Origin: Acidobacteriota bacterium
GTDB taxonomy: Bacteria > Acidobacteriota > Thermoanaerobaculia > Thermoanaerobaculales > Thermoanaerobaculaceae
Assembly (NCBI GenBank): GCA_016213675.1
Contig: JACQZW010000050.1
Span: forward strand, 1-64,000
DNA: 64,000 nt
Direction: 5' to 3'
Below, piece after piece: positions 36,301 through 44,768 of the stretch (positions within the stretch are counted from its first letter, which is position 1; every line of letters starts with the position of its first letter). Below the pieces are notes generated by a model, which saw only the letters and a list, made by a program, of their open reading frames with translations, was not told the origin of the DNA and did not search any database. The translations under genes and the position numbers were made by a program.

Positions 36301-36969
36301 AGTCAGCACGGCCGCCACCGCGGCCGGCAGCACTTCGTCGACCCGGTGGCCCAGGAAGACCGCCGGGGGCACCAGCAAGGCGTCCGGCTGGCTCGTCCGG
36401 TAGTCGCAGATCCTCCCTTCGACGTCGGTGCAGAAGTAGAGGTCCGGCAGCGCCGCGAACACTGCCTCGAGCTCGGCCGCCTTGTCGCGGAGTCGGTCCT
36501 GAGTCTGCTTGAGCTCCGTGATGTCCTCGACGGTGCCCTCGTACCACTGCACGCGTCCATCCTCACCACGGACGGCCCGTGCCGTCAGCGACGTCCACAA
36601 CGTGCTCCCGTCCTTGCGCCGCACCTCGGCCTCGAACCGGGCGACCGCGCCATCCGCATCGAGCGACCGGACCAGGTCGAGGCGCCGCTGCCCGTCGACG
36701 TAGAGCTGCCCGGGAATGTCGGTGATCGAGGCGAGCAGCTCCTCCGGTGACTCGTAGCCGTACATCCGCGCCAGCGCCGGGTTGACCGCCAGGTAGCGGC
36801 CTTCCGGCGTGGTCTGGAAGAAGCCGAACGCCGCCCGGTCGACGAGCTCCGGGATTCCCTTCCCCGCGCCCCGCCGGGCTGTCCCCCCGGAGGACACTCG
36901 CCTCGCCGGCGCGGCGGCACGCTCGCCGCGCGGTGACGCGGGCACTTCTCGTCGGCTCTGGCGTGTCAC
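33355..36969 (-). CDS. Cytoplasmic hybrid histidine kinase with six PAS domains
   Basis: A 1204-residue signalling kinase without signal peptide or membrane helix. Six PAS domains follow one another at about 40-165, 175-290, 290-410, 450-565, 605-715 and 720-840, joined by short coiled coils ending in ERRxxEEALRxSEE-type linkers. The HisKA domain has the phosphorylated His858 in AGGVAHDFNNLLQ. A HATPase domain lies at about 960-1070 and a receiver domain with Asp1136 (VLLTDLVLPGIHG) at the end. This class passes phosphate from His to its own receiver, usually for onward transfer by a phosphotransfer protein. It starts with GTG six bases after a TAGAAT box (leaderless). It lies 43 bases from a paralogue of the same build. 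Confidence 0.9.
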   Translation of the reverse strand: MTRQSRREVPASPRGERAAAPARRVSSGGTARRGAGKGIPELVDRAAFGFFQTTPEGRYLAVNPALARMYGYESPEELLASITDIPGQLYVDGQRRLDLVRSLDADGAVARFEAEVRRKDGSTLWTSLTARAVRGEDGRVQWYEGTVEDITELKQTQDRLRDKAAELEAVFAALPDLYFCTDVEGRICDYRTSQPDALLVPPAVFLGHRVDEVLPAAVAAVLTRAIGKVRTTGDRARAEYVLAIPDLGLRTFEARLSPLGDDRVVAVIRDLTDLKSAEARVAFQSSLLDEVQNAVIATDPAGSVTFWNNHAEKLFGWTGGEAIGRDVFSLNLRGLPHELVGELLREQHAQGGWRRELLLRRKDGSTFFAFVINKVRFGESGEISGHVAVVVDISELKRAEQELRDAYGGLEARVEQRTAELARVVRTLEAEIAERRRIEAALRDSEERLRALSENSLDVIMRFDRAGRHLYVNTIVESQTGILAAEFIGKTHRELGFPEPLCEVWDRAIQHVFASGQEHRVEFELPSGVWIDWLLVPELAVDGSVRHVLTTARDITDRKRAEQMLLEAHDELERRVVERTAELRAEVAERRRAEEALRESEETALALLNAPNDVALLLDAQGRILAANTHACHRLGIDLDLAFGRRFVDLVEPEVASRRHAMVEEVIRTGRPVRFEDDRGGVRFDNSYYPVFDSQGKVARVAVIARDVTEPRKVEEERARLAKAVESAAESIVITDTDWRIQYVNPAFERSSGYSAAEVIGRRPRLLDSGQQPEGFFLDAEASLARGEVWTGQFINCRKDGAVYQEEATISPIRDVAGRIVNYVEVKRDVTREVALSAQLRESQKMRAIGQLAGGVAHDFNNLLQALLGTVEVLRARSDDPRALGNAIGEIEADVKRGAALTRQLLLFARREVVKPERLDLNDVVRETHALFRRLVRENIRFDLRLGSGPLHVDADRGQLQQVMSNLVLNSTDAMPNGGELVVSTGEIEEREVWLEVRDTGCGIPDDIRPHIFEPFFTTKGEDRGIGLGLAVVHGIVAAHRGRIDVEANPGGGTVFRVVLPYRGSGVFVPPQPMSDRMTPTTGRHEQVLVVEDETGAREGLREMLTMLEYRVVAMSSGEAALSLPLDSPFDVLLTDLVLPGIHGNELAERLRERWPALRVIVMSGYAPDVAVRQGVLTGSVRFLEKPFDMETLAREVRAALRDS

Positions 36970-36975
36970 GGGACC

Positions 36976-36981
36976 ATTCTA
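36976..36981 (-). promoter_or_regulatory. -10 box (TAGAAT) of the leaderless six-PAS kinase
   Basis: TAGAAT lies exactly 6 bases before the GTG at 36969, within the 43-base gap to the upstream kinase gene. This kinase can therefore be transcribed on its own. Confidence 0.6.
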
Positions 36982-37012
36982 GGCCCGGCGTCCCGCCCGG
37001 ACTCGCACCTGC

Positions 37013-40000
37013 TCACCCGTCCTGACCGTCGAGGACCGCGCGCAGCTCCCGCGCCACGGTATCCATGTCGAAAGGCTTCTGCAGGAACCGCACGCTCCCC
37101 TCGCTCACGCCGCGTCGGACCGCCTCGTCGGGGGTGTAGCCGGACATCACCACGACCCTGAGCCCGGGCCAGCGCGTCGCCAGCCTGCGTGCCAGCTCGG
37201 CGCCGTGGACACCGGGCAGCATGAGGTCGGTGAGCAGCACGTCGAACGGCTCGCCCGCCGGCATCGCCTCGGCTGCCTCGCCGGTGTCGACCGCCTGGAC
37301 CCGATAGCCGAGCATGGTGAGCATCTCGTGGAGTCCGTCTCGCGCACCCTTCTCGTCCTCGACGAGCAGGATCCGCTCGCCGCGGCCGGCGCGCAGCGGA
37401 GCCGGCTGGGGCGCGGCGGGCAACCGCGGGAAGTCGCCGGAGCCGTGGTAGCGCAGTCGCACCCGAAACGTGCTGCCGCGTCCGACCTCGCTCGCGACCT
37501 CGATCCGCCCCCCGTGCTGGGTCACGATGCCGTGGACGACCGACAGGCCGAGCCCCGTGCCCTTGCCCGCCGGCTTGGTCGTGAAGAACGGCTCGAAGAT
37601 GCGTTCGCGCAGCGACTCGTCCATCCCGACCCCGGAGTCCTGCACCTCGAACCAGGCCCACTCGCCGCCCTCGCGACCGGTGCGGACGACGAGCTCGCCG
37701 CCCCCGGGCATGGCGTCGACGGCGTTGACGACGAGGTTCACGAGGACCTGCTCGAGCTGCCCCTGATCGGCGTTGACCGGCAACGCCTCGGCGCTCGCCT
37801 CGACGCGAATCCGGATGTCCTCGCGCACCAGGCGCAGGAGCAGCTCGTGGGTGTCGCGCACGACCGCGTTGAGGTCCAGCTTCTCCGGCTTCGTGACTTC
37901 CCGGCGCGAGAACAGGAGGAGCTGGCGGGTGAGCGAGGCCCCGCGGCGGACGTGCGCCTCCAGCTCGCCGACGATGGCGGCGAGGCGGGCGGGCGGCGGC
38001 GAGCCCGCGCGCAGGACCTGGACCGTCGAGAGCAGCGCCTGCAGGAGGTTGTTGAAGTCGTGGGCGACGCCGCCGGCGAGCTGGCCGATCGCCTCGAGCT
38101 TCTGGGTCTGGCGGAGGTGCTCCTCGACGCGCAGCCGCTCGCGGATGTCGTGGACGACGACGAGGACCGCCGCCCGGCCGCGGTAGGTGAACGGGATCGA
38201 CGAGATCTCGACGTCGATGGCGGAGCCGTCCCGGCGCAGAAGCTTCTCCTCGACCGCCGGCTGGCCCCGGCCTTCCTCCTGGGCGAGGCGGGCGCGGCGG
38301 GCGACGAGCGCCCGGTAGTCCGGGTGGACCAGCTCCAACATCGCCTTGCCGACCAGGTCGTCCGCGGAGTCGTAGCCGAGCATGTCCGCGCCGCGCTGGT
38401 TGGCGAAGACGATGCGGCCCTCGGAGTGGACCGCGATCGCGTCGGGGGACAGCTCGACGAGCGCCCGGTAGCGCTGCTCGCTCTCGGCGAGCGCGACCTC
38501 GGTCTCCTTCCTGGCGGTGATGTCCTCGACGGTGCCCTCGTAGTAGAGCGTCCGACCTTCCTGGTCGCGCACGGCCCTGGCCGTCTCCCGCACCCACAGG
38601 TGGCTGCCGTCGCGCCGCCTCCACATCGCCTCGAGCCCGACGACGATCCCCTCGCGCTCGACCCGGTCGATGAAGGTCGACCGCGGGGAGTCCGGGCCGT
38701 AGCCCGCCTCGGCGACGTTCACCGCGGCCAGCTCGTCGAAGCTGTCGTAGGCGAGCATGCGGACGAGCGCCGGGTTGGCCATCAGCACCCAACCGTCGGG
38801 CGAGGTGCGGTAGACGCCGACCACGGCGTTCTCGAAAATCCCGCGGAAGCGCTCCTCGGACTCGCGCAGCGCCGCCTCGGCTCGCTTGCGCTCGGTGATG
38901 TCGGTGAGGGCACCGACGATCGCCACGGTCCGGCCGTCGCGGACGACCGGCGCCTCGTTGACCTCGACCCAGATCACCCGACCCCTGGCGCCGACGAGCT
39001 CGAGCTCGTAGACCGGCTGGACCTCGCCGCTGTCGATGGCGCGCTGCGTGGCCTTCACCCCCACCTCGTTGATCGGGTTGTCGGTCGTCAGCTCCGTCCA
39101 CCGGACCAGCGCCTCCTCGGGCTCGCAGTCGAGAAACTGCCGCGACTGCGGGCTGACGTAGCGCAGCACATGGTCCGGCGTGTGGACGAAGAACATGTTG
39201 GTCGAGTGCTCGACGATCTCGCGCAGGCGCTGCTCGCTGGCCCGCATCGCCTCCTCGGCCCGGGTCCGCTCGATCGCGCTGGCCACCTGGGCCGACACGA
39301 AGATCAGGAGGTTCTTCTCCTCCTCGCCGTAGCGCACCTCGCCGCTGTAGCTCTGCACCGCGAGCACGCCGATCGTGCGGTCCAGCGCCCGCAGGGGCAC
39401 TCCGAGCCAGTCCACGGACTTCGCGCCGATGTCCTCGATCTCGCCGGCCCGGACGAGCCTCTCGACCTCCGCCTCGTCGGCGAGGAACGGCTCGCCGGAC
39501 CGCAGCACGTACTCGGTCAGGCCGCGGCCCGCCTTGCGCGGCGGCGGCGGCGGGTCGAATTCGTCGGCGAAGTAGGGGAACGTGATCTCGCCGGTCGCCG
39601 GCTCGTGGAGCGCGATGTACAGGTTCCTCGCCGGCATCAGTCCGCCGACGATCGCGTGGATCGCCGGGAACAGCTCGCCCAGCGAGGCCGCCGAGTTGGT
39701 CGCCTCGGAGAGCCGGTAGAGGGCGGCCCGCACCGTCTCGCTGCGATGGCGGCGCGTGACGTCGCGCGCCATGCCGAGCACGGCCGTCACCTCGCCCCCG
39801 CTCTCGCGCAGCGGGACCAGCCAAGTGTCGAGCCACACCTCGCGGCCGCCGAGCAGGTTGGGTGCCTCGATGCTCAGGGGTTCCCCGGTCTCGAGCACGC
39901 GTCCCAGGCTGCCGCGCTGGCGCGCCGCCGTCTCGGCGGGAAAGAGCTCCTCGACACGGCGTCCGATGAGGTCGCCGACGGGTCGTCCGAGCTGGCTGGC

Positions 40001-40735
40001 GCCGAACTCGTTGACGTACGCCAGCCGGAAGTCGCGATCGACGATGAAGATGTTGTCCTGGGCGGCCTCGGCCAGAGTCCGATAGCGCTCCTCGCTGGCC
40101 GCCAGCGCCCTGCCGGCCTGCACGCGCTCGGTGACGTCGCGCACCCAGGCGAGGACCTGCCGGCGCGGGCCGGGCAGCACGGTCAGCGAGACCTCGGCGT
40201 CGAACTCGACCCCATCGAATCGCCGGTGCCGCCAGGGGAAGCGGAACACCTCGCCGGCCCGTGCCGCGGCGAGCTTCTCCCAGGCGGCCACCGGGGACGG
40301 GACACCGCCGTCCTGGTTCTCCGGCGAGACATCCCAGGGGTGGGCTCCGACCAGGCGGTGCGGCGCACACCCCAAGAGCCGGCCGGCCGCACGGTTGGCG
40401 GCGACGAACGCCCCCTCCTCGAGGACGAACCCGGCGTCGGGACTGTGCTCGAACACCGCCTCGCGGGTCGCCTCGCCGGCGGCCCGCGCGAGGTCCGCCT
40501 GCGCCGAGCGCCACGAGGAGACCCCCGACCGCCACACCAGCAGGAAGGCGGCTGCGCCGGTGACCAGCACGAACCCCCAGCCCTTCAGGGTCTGGATGTC
40601 CAGCCCGCGCTCGGCCGCGCCGGCCACCAGCCGATCGGAGAGGTAGATCCACGCACCCCCGACCGCGACGTAGGCTGCCGCGACGCCGAGGGCGACGCGT
40701 GTGAGGCGTCGGGGCGGGGTTTCCGCGGGTGTCAC
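37013..40735 (-). CDS. Membrane hybrid histidine kinase with PAS and GAF domains
   Basis: A 1240-residue kinase anchored by two N-terminal helices (about 14-35 and 50-70) that enclose only a short external loop. The order is PAS (80-190), PAS (215-335), GAF (340-495), PAS (500-625), PAS (630-755), PAS (755-875), HisKA with His892 in AGGVAHDFNNLLQ, HATPase (1000-1110) and a receiver with Asp1170 (VLLTDLMLPGVHG). Its last 350 residues are very close to those of the kinase downstream, while the sensor halves differ, which points to tandem duplication followed by exchange of input domains. The ligands are unknown; the GAF and PAS modules suggest small molecules, redox or light. Leaderless GTG start. 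Confidence 0.9.
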   Translation of the reverse strand: MTPAETPPRRLTRVALGVAAAYVAVGGAWIYLSDRLVAGAAERGLDIQTLKGWGFVLVTGAAAFLLVWRSGVSSWRSAQADLARAAGEATREAVFEHSPDAGFVLEEGAFVAANRAAGRLLGCAPHRLVGAHPWDVSPENQDGGVPSPVAAWEKLAAARAGEVFRFPWRHRRFDGVEFDAEVSLTVLPGPRRQVLAWVRDVTERVQAGRALAASEERYRTLAEAAQDNIFIVDRDFRLAYVNEFGASQLGRPVGDLIGRRVEELFPAETAARQRGSLGRVLETGEPLSIEAPNLLGGREVWLDTWLVPLRESGGEVTAVLGMARDVTRRHRSETVRAALYRLSEATNSAASLGELFPAIHAIVGGLMPARNLYIALHEPATGEITFPYFADEFDPPPPPRKAGRGLTEYVLRSGEPFLADEAEVERLVRAGEIEDIGAKSVDWLGVPLRALDRTIGVLAVQSYSGEVRYGEEEKNLLIFVSAQVASAIERTRAEEAMRASEQRLREIVEHSTNMFFVHTPDHVLRYVSPQSRQFLDCEPEEALVRWTELTTDNPINEVGVKATQRAIDSGEVQPVYELELVGARGRVIWVEVNEAPVVRDGRTVAIVGALTDITERKRAEAALRESEERFRGIFENAVVGVYRTSPDGWVLMANPALVRMLAYDSFDELAAVNVAEAGYGPDSPRSTFIDRVEREGIVVGLEAMWRRRDGSHLWVRETARAVRDQEGRTLYYEGTVEDITARKETEVALAESEQRYRALVELSPDAIAVHSEGRIVFANQRGADMLGYDSADDLVGKAMLELVHPDYRALVARRARLAQEEGRGQPAVEEKLLRRDGSAIDVEISSIPFTYRGRAAVLVVVHDIRERLRVEEHLRQTQKLEAIGQLAGGVAHDFNNLLQALLSTVQVLRAGSPPPARLAAIVGELEAHVRRGASLTRQLLLFSRREVTKPEKLDLNAVVRDTHELLLRLVREDIRIRVEASAEALPVNADQGQLEQVLVNLVVNAVDAMPGGGELVVRTGREGGEWAWFEVQDSGVGMDESLRERIFEPFFTTKPAGKGTGLGLSVVHGIVTQHGGRIEVASEVGRGSTFRVRLRYHGSGDFPRLPAAPQPAPLRAGRGERILLVEDEKGARDGLHEMLTMLGYRVQAVDTGEAAEAMPAGEPFDVLLTDLMLPGVHGAELARRLATRWPGLRVVVMSGYTPDEAVRRGVSEGSVRFLQKPFDMDTVARELRAVLDGQDG

Positions 40736-40741
40736 CCCGTC

Positions 40742-40747
40742 AGCTTA
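40742..40747 (-). promoter_or_regulatory. -10 box (TAAGCT) of the leaderless PAS/GAF kinase
   Basis: TAAGCT lies exactly 6 bases before the GTG at 40735. No ribosome-binding site is present. Confidence 0.5.
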
Positions 40748-40769
40748 GACCAGTCGCGGGAGAGACGGG

Positions 40770-41492
40770 CTAGCGCTGCGGGCTGACCAGGGTCGGCGAG
40801 CCCGACCGCGAGTCGATGACCGAGGCCTGCGCGAAGAAGCTCACCGTGCCGCTCACCTCGGCGCGCAGGTGCTCGCCCCGCGACACCGAGAAGCCGTGCA
40901 GCACGTCGTCGAGCTGGACGTAGCCGCCGGCCGCCAGGCGGTACGCCTCCTCGCCCACGACCTCCCCGTTCTGGCCGATCAGGCGGAGCCGGACCACACC
41001 GTGGTCGGGGGTCGGGTTGAACAGGGCCACGTTGGTGCGGTACTGCGGGGTGCGGCGGAGGCCGATGAGCTGGGCCACCTCGCCGGGCCGGATCGCGGCG
41101 CTGCGGGCGAGCGCGGGCACCGCGCCGCCGAACGAGCCGCGCCCCGCCGAGTTGAACACCCTGGCCAGCACGACCACGCCCGGCGTCGTGACGATGCGGA
41201 GCGTCCCGACGCCCCCCTGCGGCACGAGATCGTTGCGGAAGACCGTCACGCCCGGGGCGAGGTCCAGCGGCTCGGCATCCTCGCGCATGCCGTCGAGGTT
41301 CGGCTGGCCGGCCGGGAGGAACGTCACCGCGTAGCTGCCGGTCGAGGCCGACGGGTTGCTGATCCACACCTCGGTGTTCCACCAGGCGCCGTCCTGCCCC
41401 TGCCGCTGCGCCACGCCCGGGACGAAGAGCTCCTCGCCGATCGCCGCCGAGGCGACGAGCGAGAGCACGAGCGCGGACAGCAGGACCCGCAT
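40770..41492 (-). CDS. Secreted beta-sandwich-like protein of unknown function
   Basis: A 240-residue exported protein with a signal peptide (MRVLLSALVLSLVASAAIGEE). The mature part reads as all-beta. It starts FVPGVAQRQGQDGAWWNTEVWISNPSAS and continues with RVFNSAGRGSFGGAVPAL and YRTNVALFNPTPDHGVVRLRL. The W-x-T-x-x-W-x-x-NPS pattern recurs in the large exported protein at 61166, so both belong to one family of extracellular adhesion- or Ig-like modules that I associate with Acidobacteriota. No enzyme motif is seen. A TATGCT box lies 8 bases before the ATG at 41492. Confidence 0.72.
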   Translation of the reverse strand: MRVLLSALVLSLVASAAIGEELFVPGVAQRQGQDGAWWNTEVWISNPSASTGSYAVTFLPAGQPNLDGMREDAEPLDLAPGVTVFRNDLVPQGGVGTLRIVTTPGVVVLARVFNSAGRGSFGGAVPALARSAAIRPGEVAQLIGLRRTPQYRTNVALFNPTPDHGVVRLRLIGQNGEVVGEEAYRLAAGGYVQLDDVLHGFSVSRGEHLRAEVSGTVSFFAQASVIDSRSGSPTLVSPQR

Positions 41493-41500
41493 CGCTGTTC

Positions 41501-41506
41501 AGCATA
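41501..41506 (-). promoter_or_regulatory. -10 box (TATGCT) of the secreted beta protein
   Basis: TATGCT lies 8 bases before the ATG at 41492, the widest spacing in the leaderless set. Confidence 0.45.
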
Positions 41507-41551
41507 CGCCCCGGTCGGGCACCTCGCAAGTCCATCACCCGTCACGCCCTG

Positions 41552-41560
41552 TGCTAGCAT
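41552..41560 (+). promoter_or_regulatory. Extended -10 box (TGC-TAGCAT) of the M28 peptidase gene
   Basis: TAGCAT preceded by TGC lies 98 bases before the ATG at 41659, giving a leader of about 90 bases with a GGGAGA ribosome site. The leader contains no structure I can name. Confidence 0.45.
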
Positions 41561-41658
41561 CGCCGGCCGTCGTGGAAGCCAGGAAGGCGTCAGATCGTTG
41601 CCAAGCACAGCCGGACGGCTGGTCCCCAGTGTCCACCCGTCCCCGACCGGGAGAACAG

Positions 41659-43488
41659 ATGACCATGTTCGAGACAGCTCAGCGTCTTCGTCACATCGCG
41701 ATCGCCGTGCTCGCCGCCGTGTCGCCGTTCGTCACCGCCGAAGCGGCCCGGCCGCCGCGCGCCGACCTCGAGCGCCTACGGTACGACGTGGCCTACCTGG
41801 CCGCAGACTCCCTCGAGGGGCGCGACTCGGGCTCTCTCGGCGGGAGGCTCGCCGCCGAGTTCATCGCCGCCCGGTTCCGTGCGCTCGGCCTCGAGGCGGC
41901 GGGGGACGGCGGGACCTACCTCCAGTCGTTCTCCTTCATCGCCGGCGTCCGTCCCGGACCGGGCTGTGCCCTGTCCTTCGCCCTGCCCGGCGGGGCCAGG
42001 TCGGCGCGGCCGGACGACGACTTCCAGCCGCTCGCCTTCTCGTCGTCGGGCTCGGCGAGCGGCGAGGTCGTGTTCGCCGGCTACGGCGTCCGCGCCAAGG
42101 ACCTGGCGTACGACGACTACGCCGGGCTCGACGTCAAGGGCAAGGTCGTCCTGGTGCTGCGCTTCTCGCCCGACGGCGACAGCCCGGACTCCAAGTTCCA
42201 GCCCTACATGGCGCTGCGCCGCAAGGCCGCGGAGGCGCGCGACGCCGGCGCCGCCGCGCTGCTCGTCGCCACCGGTCCGGTCGGCGCCAAGGAGACGGCC
42301 CCGGTCAAGATCTCGTTCGACGCGTCGTTCGCCGACTCCGGCCTGCCGGTCATCGGAATCTCCACCGGGCTGGCAGAGTCGCTCTTCGCCGGCCAGGGGT
42401 TCACTTTGGCAGAGCTGCAGGCCAGGATCGACGAGCGCAAGGAGCCGGCCTCCCGCCCCCTCGGCGTCGAGGCCACGCTCACCGCTGACGTCGTCCAGGA
42501 ACGGGCGACCGCGGCCAACGTCCTCGCGCTGCTGCCCGGCAGCGACCCGGCGGTCGGCCACGAGGTCGTGGTCGTCGGGGCACACTACGACCACCTCGGG
42601 TGGGGCGGACCGGGCCGGAACTCGCTCGCCCCCGACGTCAGGGCGATCCACAACGGCGCCGACGACAACGCCTCCGGCACGGCCGGGCTGCTCGAGATCG
42701 CCCGCCAGCTCGCGGAGAGGCCTCCGGCCCGCGCCGTGCTCTTCGCGGCGTTCTCCGGCGAGGAGCGGGGTCTGCTCGGTTCCTCCCACTTGGTCCAGCA
42801 CCTGCCGGTCCCCAAGGAGTGGCTCGTCGGCATGCTCAACCTCGACATGATCGGGCGGCCGAAGAAGGGCCCGGGCCTCACCCTGGGCGGCTTCGGCACC
42901 GCGAAGGAGTGGCCCGAGCTGGTCGAGAAGCTCAACGCGAACCGCCACCTCAAGATCGCGACCAACAAGGGAGGATTCGGCGCCTCCGACCACTCCTCCT
43001 TCTACGCCGCCGACGTGCCGGTGCTGTTCTTCTTCACCGGCGCCCACGAGGACTACCACAGGCCCTCCGACGACACCGGGAAGATCGCCTTCCCCGCCAT
43101 GGCCGCGGTGGTGCAGTTCGCCGCCGACGCGGCGCGGACGATCGCCGACCTGCCCGAGCGGCCGACGTTCCAGAAGGTCGCCGACGAGGGTGCCGGCGAG
43201 CGGCGCGGCTTCAAGGTCCGCACCGGCGTGATCCCCGAGTACGGCTGGGAGGGCCAGGGAGTGATGCTCTCCGGGGTGCGCGGCGGCTCACCGGCCGACA
43301 AGGCCGGGATCAAGTCCGGCGACGTCATCGTCCGCTTCGGGGCGCGGGACACCCGGAACATCTACGACTACATGTACGCGCTGGGCGACCACAAGCCCGG
43401 CGAGGAGGTCGTCGTCACCGTCAGGCGCGGCAAGGAGACGGTCGAGCTCAAGGTGACGCTCGAGGCCGGCGGCGGCGGCCCCAAGTAG
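41659..43488 (+). CDS. Exported M28 family aminopeptidase with PA insert and PDZ domain
   Basis: A 609-residue zinc peptidase, secreted through the signal peptide RHIAIAVLAAVSPFVTAEA. A PA-type insert (about 110-250) is followed by the M28 core with all metal ligands: His in VVVGAHYDHLGWGG, Asp in NGADDNASG, Glu-Glu in SGEERGLLG, Asp in LNLDMIGRP and His in GAHEDYHRPSDD. A PDZ domain closes the protein (about 525-605, GVRGGSPADKAGIKSGDVIV). It should remove N-terminal amino acids from peptides in the periplasm or outside. The start at 41659 is chosen for the GGGAGA five bases upstream and the signal peptide; the longer frame has neither. It is a single gene with a G-rich heptamer array starting at its stop codon. 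Confidence 0.92.
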   Translation: MTMFETAQRLRHIAIAVLAAVSPFVTAEAARPPRADLERLRYDVAYLAADSLEGRDSGSLGGRLAAEFIAARFRALGLEAAGDGGTYLQSFSFIAGVRPGPGCALSFALPGGARSARPDDDFQPLAFSSSGSASGEVVFAGYGVRAKDLAYDDYAGLDVKGKVVLVLRFSPDGDSPDSKFQPYMALRRKAAEARDAGAAALLVATGPVGAKETAPVKISFDASFADSGLPVIGISTGLAESLFAGQGFTLAELQARIDERKEPASRPLGVEATLTADVVQERATAANVLALLPGSDPAVGHEVVVVGAHYDHLGWGGPGRNSLAPDVRAIHNGADDNASGTAGLLEIARQLAERPPARAVLFAAFSGEERGLLGSSHLVQHLPVPKEWLVGMLNLDMIGRPKKGPGLTLGGFGTAKEWPELVEKLNANRHLKIATNKGGFGASDHSSFYAADVPVLFFFTGAHEDYHRPSDDTGKIAFPAMAAVVQFAADAARTIADLPERPTFQKVADEGAGERRGFKVRTGVIPEYGWEGQGVMLSGVRGGSPADKAGIKSGDVIVRFGARDTRNIYDYMYALGDHKPGEEVVVTVRRGKETVELKVTLEAGGGGPK

Positions 43489-43516
43489 GCTTGGGGCTTG
43501 GGGCTTGGGGCTTGGG
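43489..43516 (+). repeat. Four perfect GCTTGGG heptamers directly after a stop codon
   Basis: Four identical 7-bp units follow the M28 stop codon without a gap. On the RNA this gives four runs of three to four G separated by CTT or similar, a textbook G-quadruplex pattern. Confidence 0.88.
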
Positions 43517-43549
43517 TCGGGCCGCCGTGAGCTCGCGGCGCCGTCGTGC

Positions 43550-43555
43550 GATGAT
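43550..43555 (+). promoter_or_regulatory. Extended -10 box (TGC-GATGAT) of leaderless aroC
   Basis: GATGAT preceded by TGC ends 6 bases before the ATG at 43562. The first position departs from TAnnnT, but the spacing matches the other leaderless genes. Confidence 0.45.
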
Positions 43556-43561
43556 GCGTCC

Positions 43562-44761
43562 ATGCCGCTCGAGCTGATCACCGCCGGGGAGTCGCACGGA
43601 CGCGAGCTGGTCGCGGTGCTGTCGGGGATCCCCGCCGGCCTGCGCCTGGACCGCGAGGGCATCGACCGCGAGCTGTCCCGCCGCCAGCACGGCCACGGCC
43701 GCGGCGGCCGGCAGAAGATCGAGCGCGACCGCGTCGAGGTGCGCGCCGGACTGCGCGACTCCCTCACCCTGGGCTCGCCGCTCCTCCTCGCGATCGCCAA
43801 CCGCGACTGGGAGAACTGGTCGGCCGTGATGGACCCGTGGGCGGTCGACGCCGTCAAGGCGGCCCGGCGCCGGCTGACCGCGCCGCGGCCGGGTCACGCC
43901 GACCTCGCCGGGGCGTGGAAGTACGACCACGCCGCCGACCTGCGCAACGTGCTCGAGCGCGCCTCGGCCCGGGAGACCGCCGCCCGGGTGGCCGCCGGCG
44001 CGGTGTGCCGTCAGCTCCTCGCCTCGTGCGGCGTCGAGATCCGCTCCGGCGTCGTCGCCCTCGGGGGCGTCGAGCTCCTCGCCGGCCCGCCGTCGTGGGC
44101 CGATCTCGAGCGGGCCGACGACGCCGCACCGCTGCGCACCGTCGCACCCGATCGCGAGGCCGAGCTCGTCGCGGCCGTCGACGCCGCCAGGCACGCCGGC
44201 GAGACGCTCGGCGGCGTGGTCGGCGTCGTCGCGCGGGGCGTGCCTCCCGGCCTCGGCTCCTACGCCCGCTGGGAGGAGCGCCTCGACGGGCGGCTGGCCC
44301 AGGCGGTCATGGCGGTCCAGGCGGTCAAGGCCGTCGCCATCGGCGCCGGACTCGAGGCCGCGGCCAGGCCCGGCTCCCAGGCGCACGACCCGATCGTGCC
44401 CGGCCGCGGCGGCCTGCGCCGGTCCTCCAACCACGCCGGGGGCGTCGAGGCCGGCATCTCCAACGGCGAAGAGCTCGTCGTGCGCGCCTTCATGAAGCCG
44501 ATCGCCACCCTGCGCGAGCCGCTTCCCTCGGTGGACCTCGCGACGGGCGCGGCCGCCCGGGCCGCCTACGAGCGTTCCGACGTGACCGCGGTGCCGGCCT
44601 GCGGGGTCATCGTCGAGGCCGCCGTCGCCTTCGTCCTCGCCCAGGCGTTGCTGGAGAAGTTCGGCGGCGACACGGTGGCCGACCTCCACGCGGCGCTCGG
44701 GGCATACCGCGTCCGCCTCGGATCGCTCGGCCCGGAAGGCTTCACGGCACCGCGGGGTTGA
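43562..44761 (+). CDS. aroC: Chorismate synthase
   Basis: A 399-residue FMN-dependent enzyme that converts 5-enolpyruvylshikimate-3-phosphate to chorismate, the last common step to aromatic amino acids. Signature blocks are present: ITAGESHGRELVAVL at the start, RRQHGHGRGGRQKIE, and RSSNHAGGVEAGISNGEEL near residue 285. Length fits the family. The next gene, ispH, starts 7 bases after its stop codon, so aroC, ispH and the DUF1287 gene probably form one operon. No other shikimate gene is in the window. Confidence 0.95.
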   Translation: MPLELITAGESHGRELVAVLSGIPAGLRLDREGIDRELSRRQHGHGRGGRQKIERDRVEVRAGLRDSLTLGSPLLLAIANRDWENWSAVMDPWAVDAVKAARRRLTAPRPGHADLAGAWKYDHAADLRNVLERASARETAARVAAGAVCRQLLASCGVEIRSGVVALGGVELLAGPPSWADLERADDAAPLRTVAPDREAELVAAVDAARHAGETLGGVVGVVARGVPPGLGSYARWEERLDGRLAQAVMAVQAVKAVAIGAGLEAAARPGSQAHDPIVPGRGGLRRSSNHAGGVEAGISNGEELVVRAFMKPIATLREPLPSVDLATGAAARAAYERSDVTAVPACGVIVEAAVAFVLAQALLEKFGGDTVADLHAALGAYRVRLGSLGPEGFTAPRG

Positions 44762-44768
44762 CACGGCC

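Noticed and set aside
36966..40652. Open frame of 1228 codons on the same strand as the PAS/GAF kinase, shifted frame
   Set aside because: It consists of Arg/Gly/Ala-rich sequence with no family motif. The kinase frame has all its catalytic motifs.
37205..40786. Open frame of 1193 codons opposite the PAS/GAF kinase
   Set aside because: Very GC-rich DNA gives long antisense frames. Its translation is low-complexity Arg/Asp/Glu/Leu-rich without domains, while the opposite strand encodes a full kinase.
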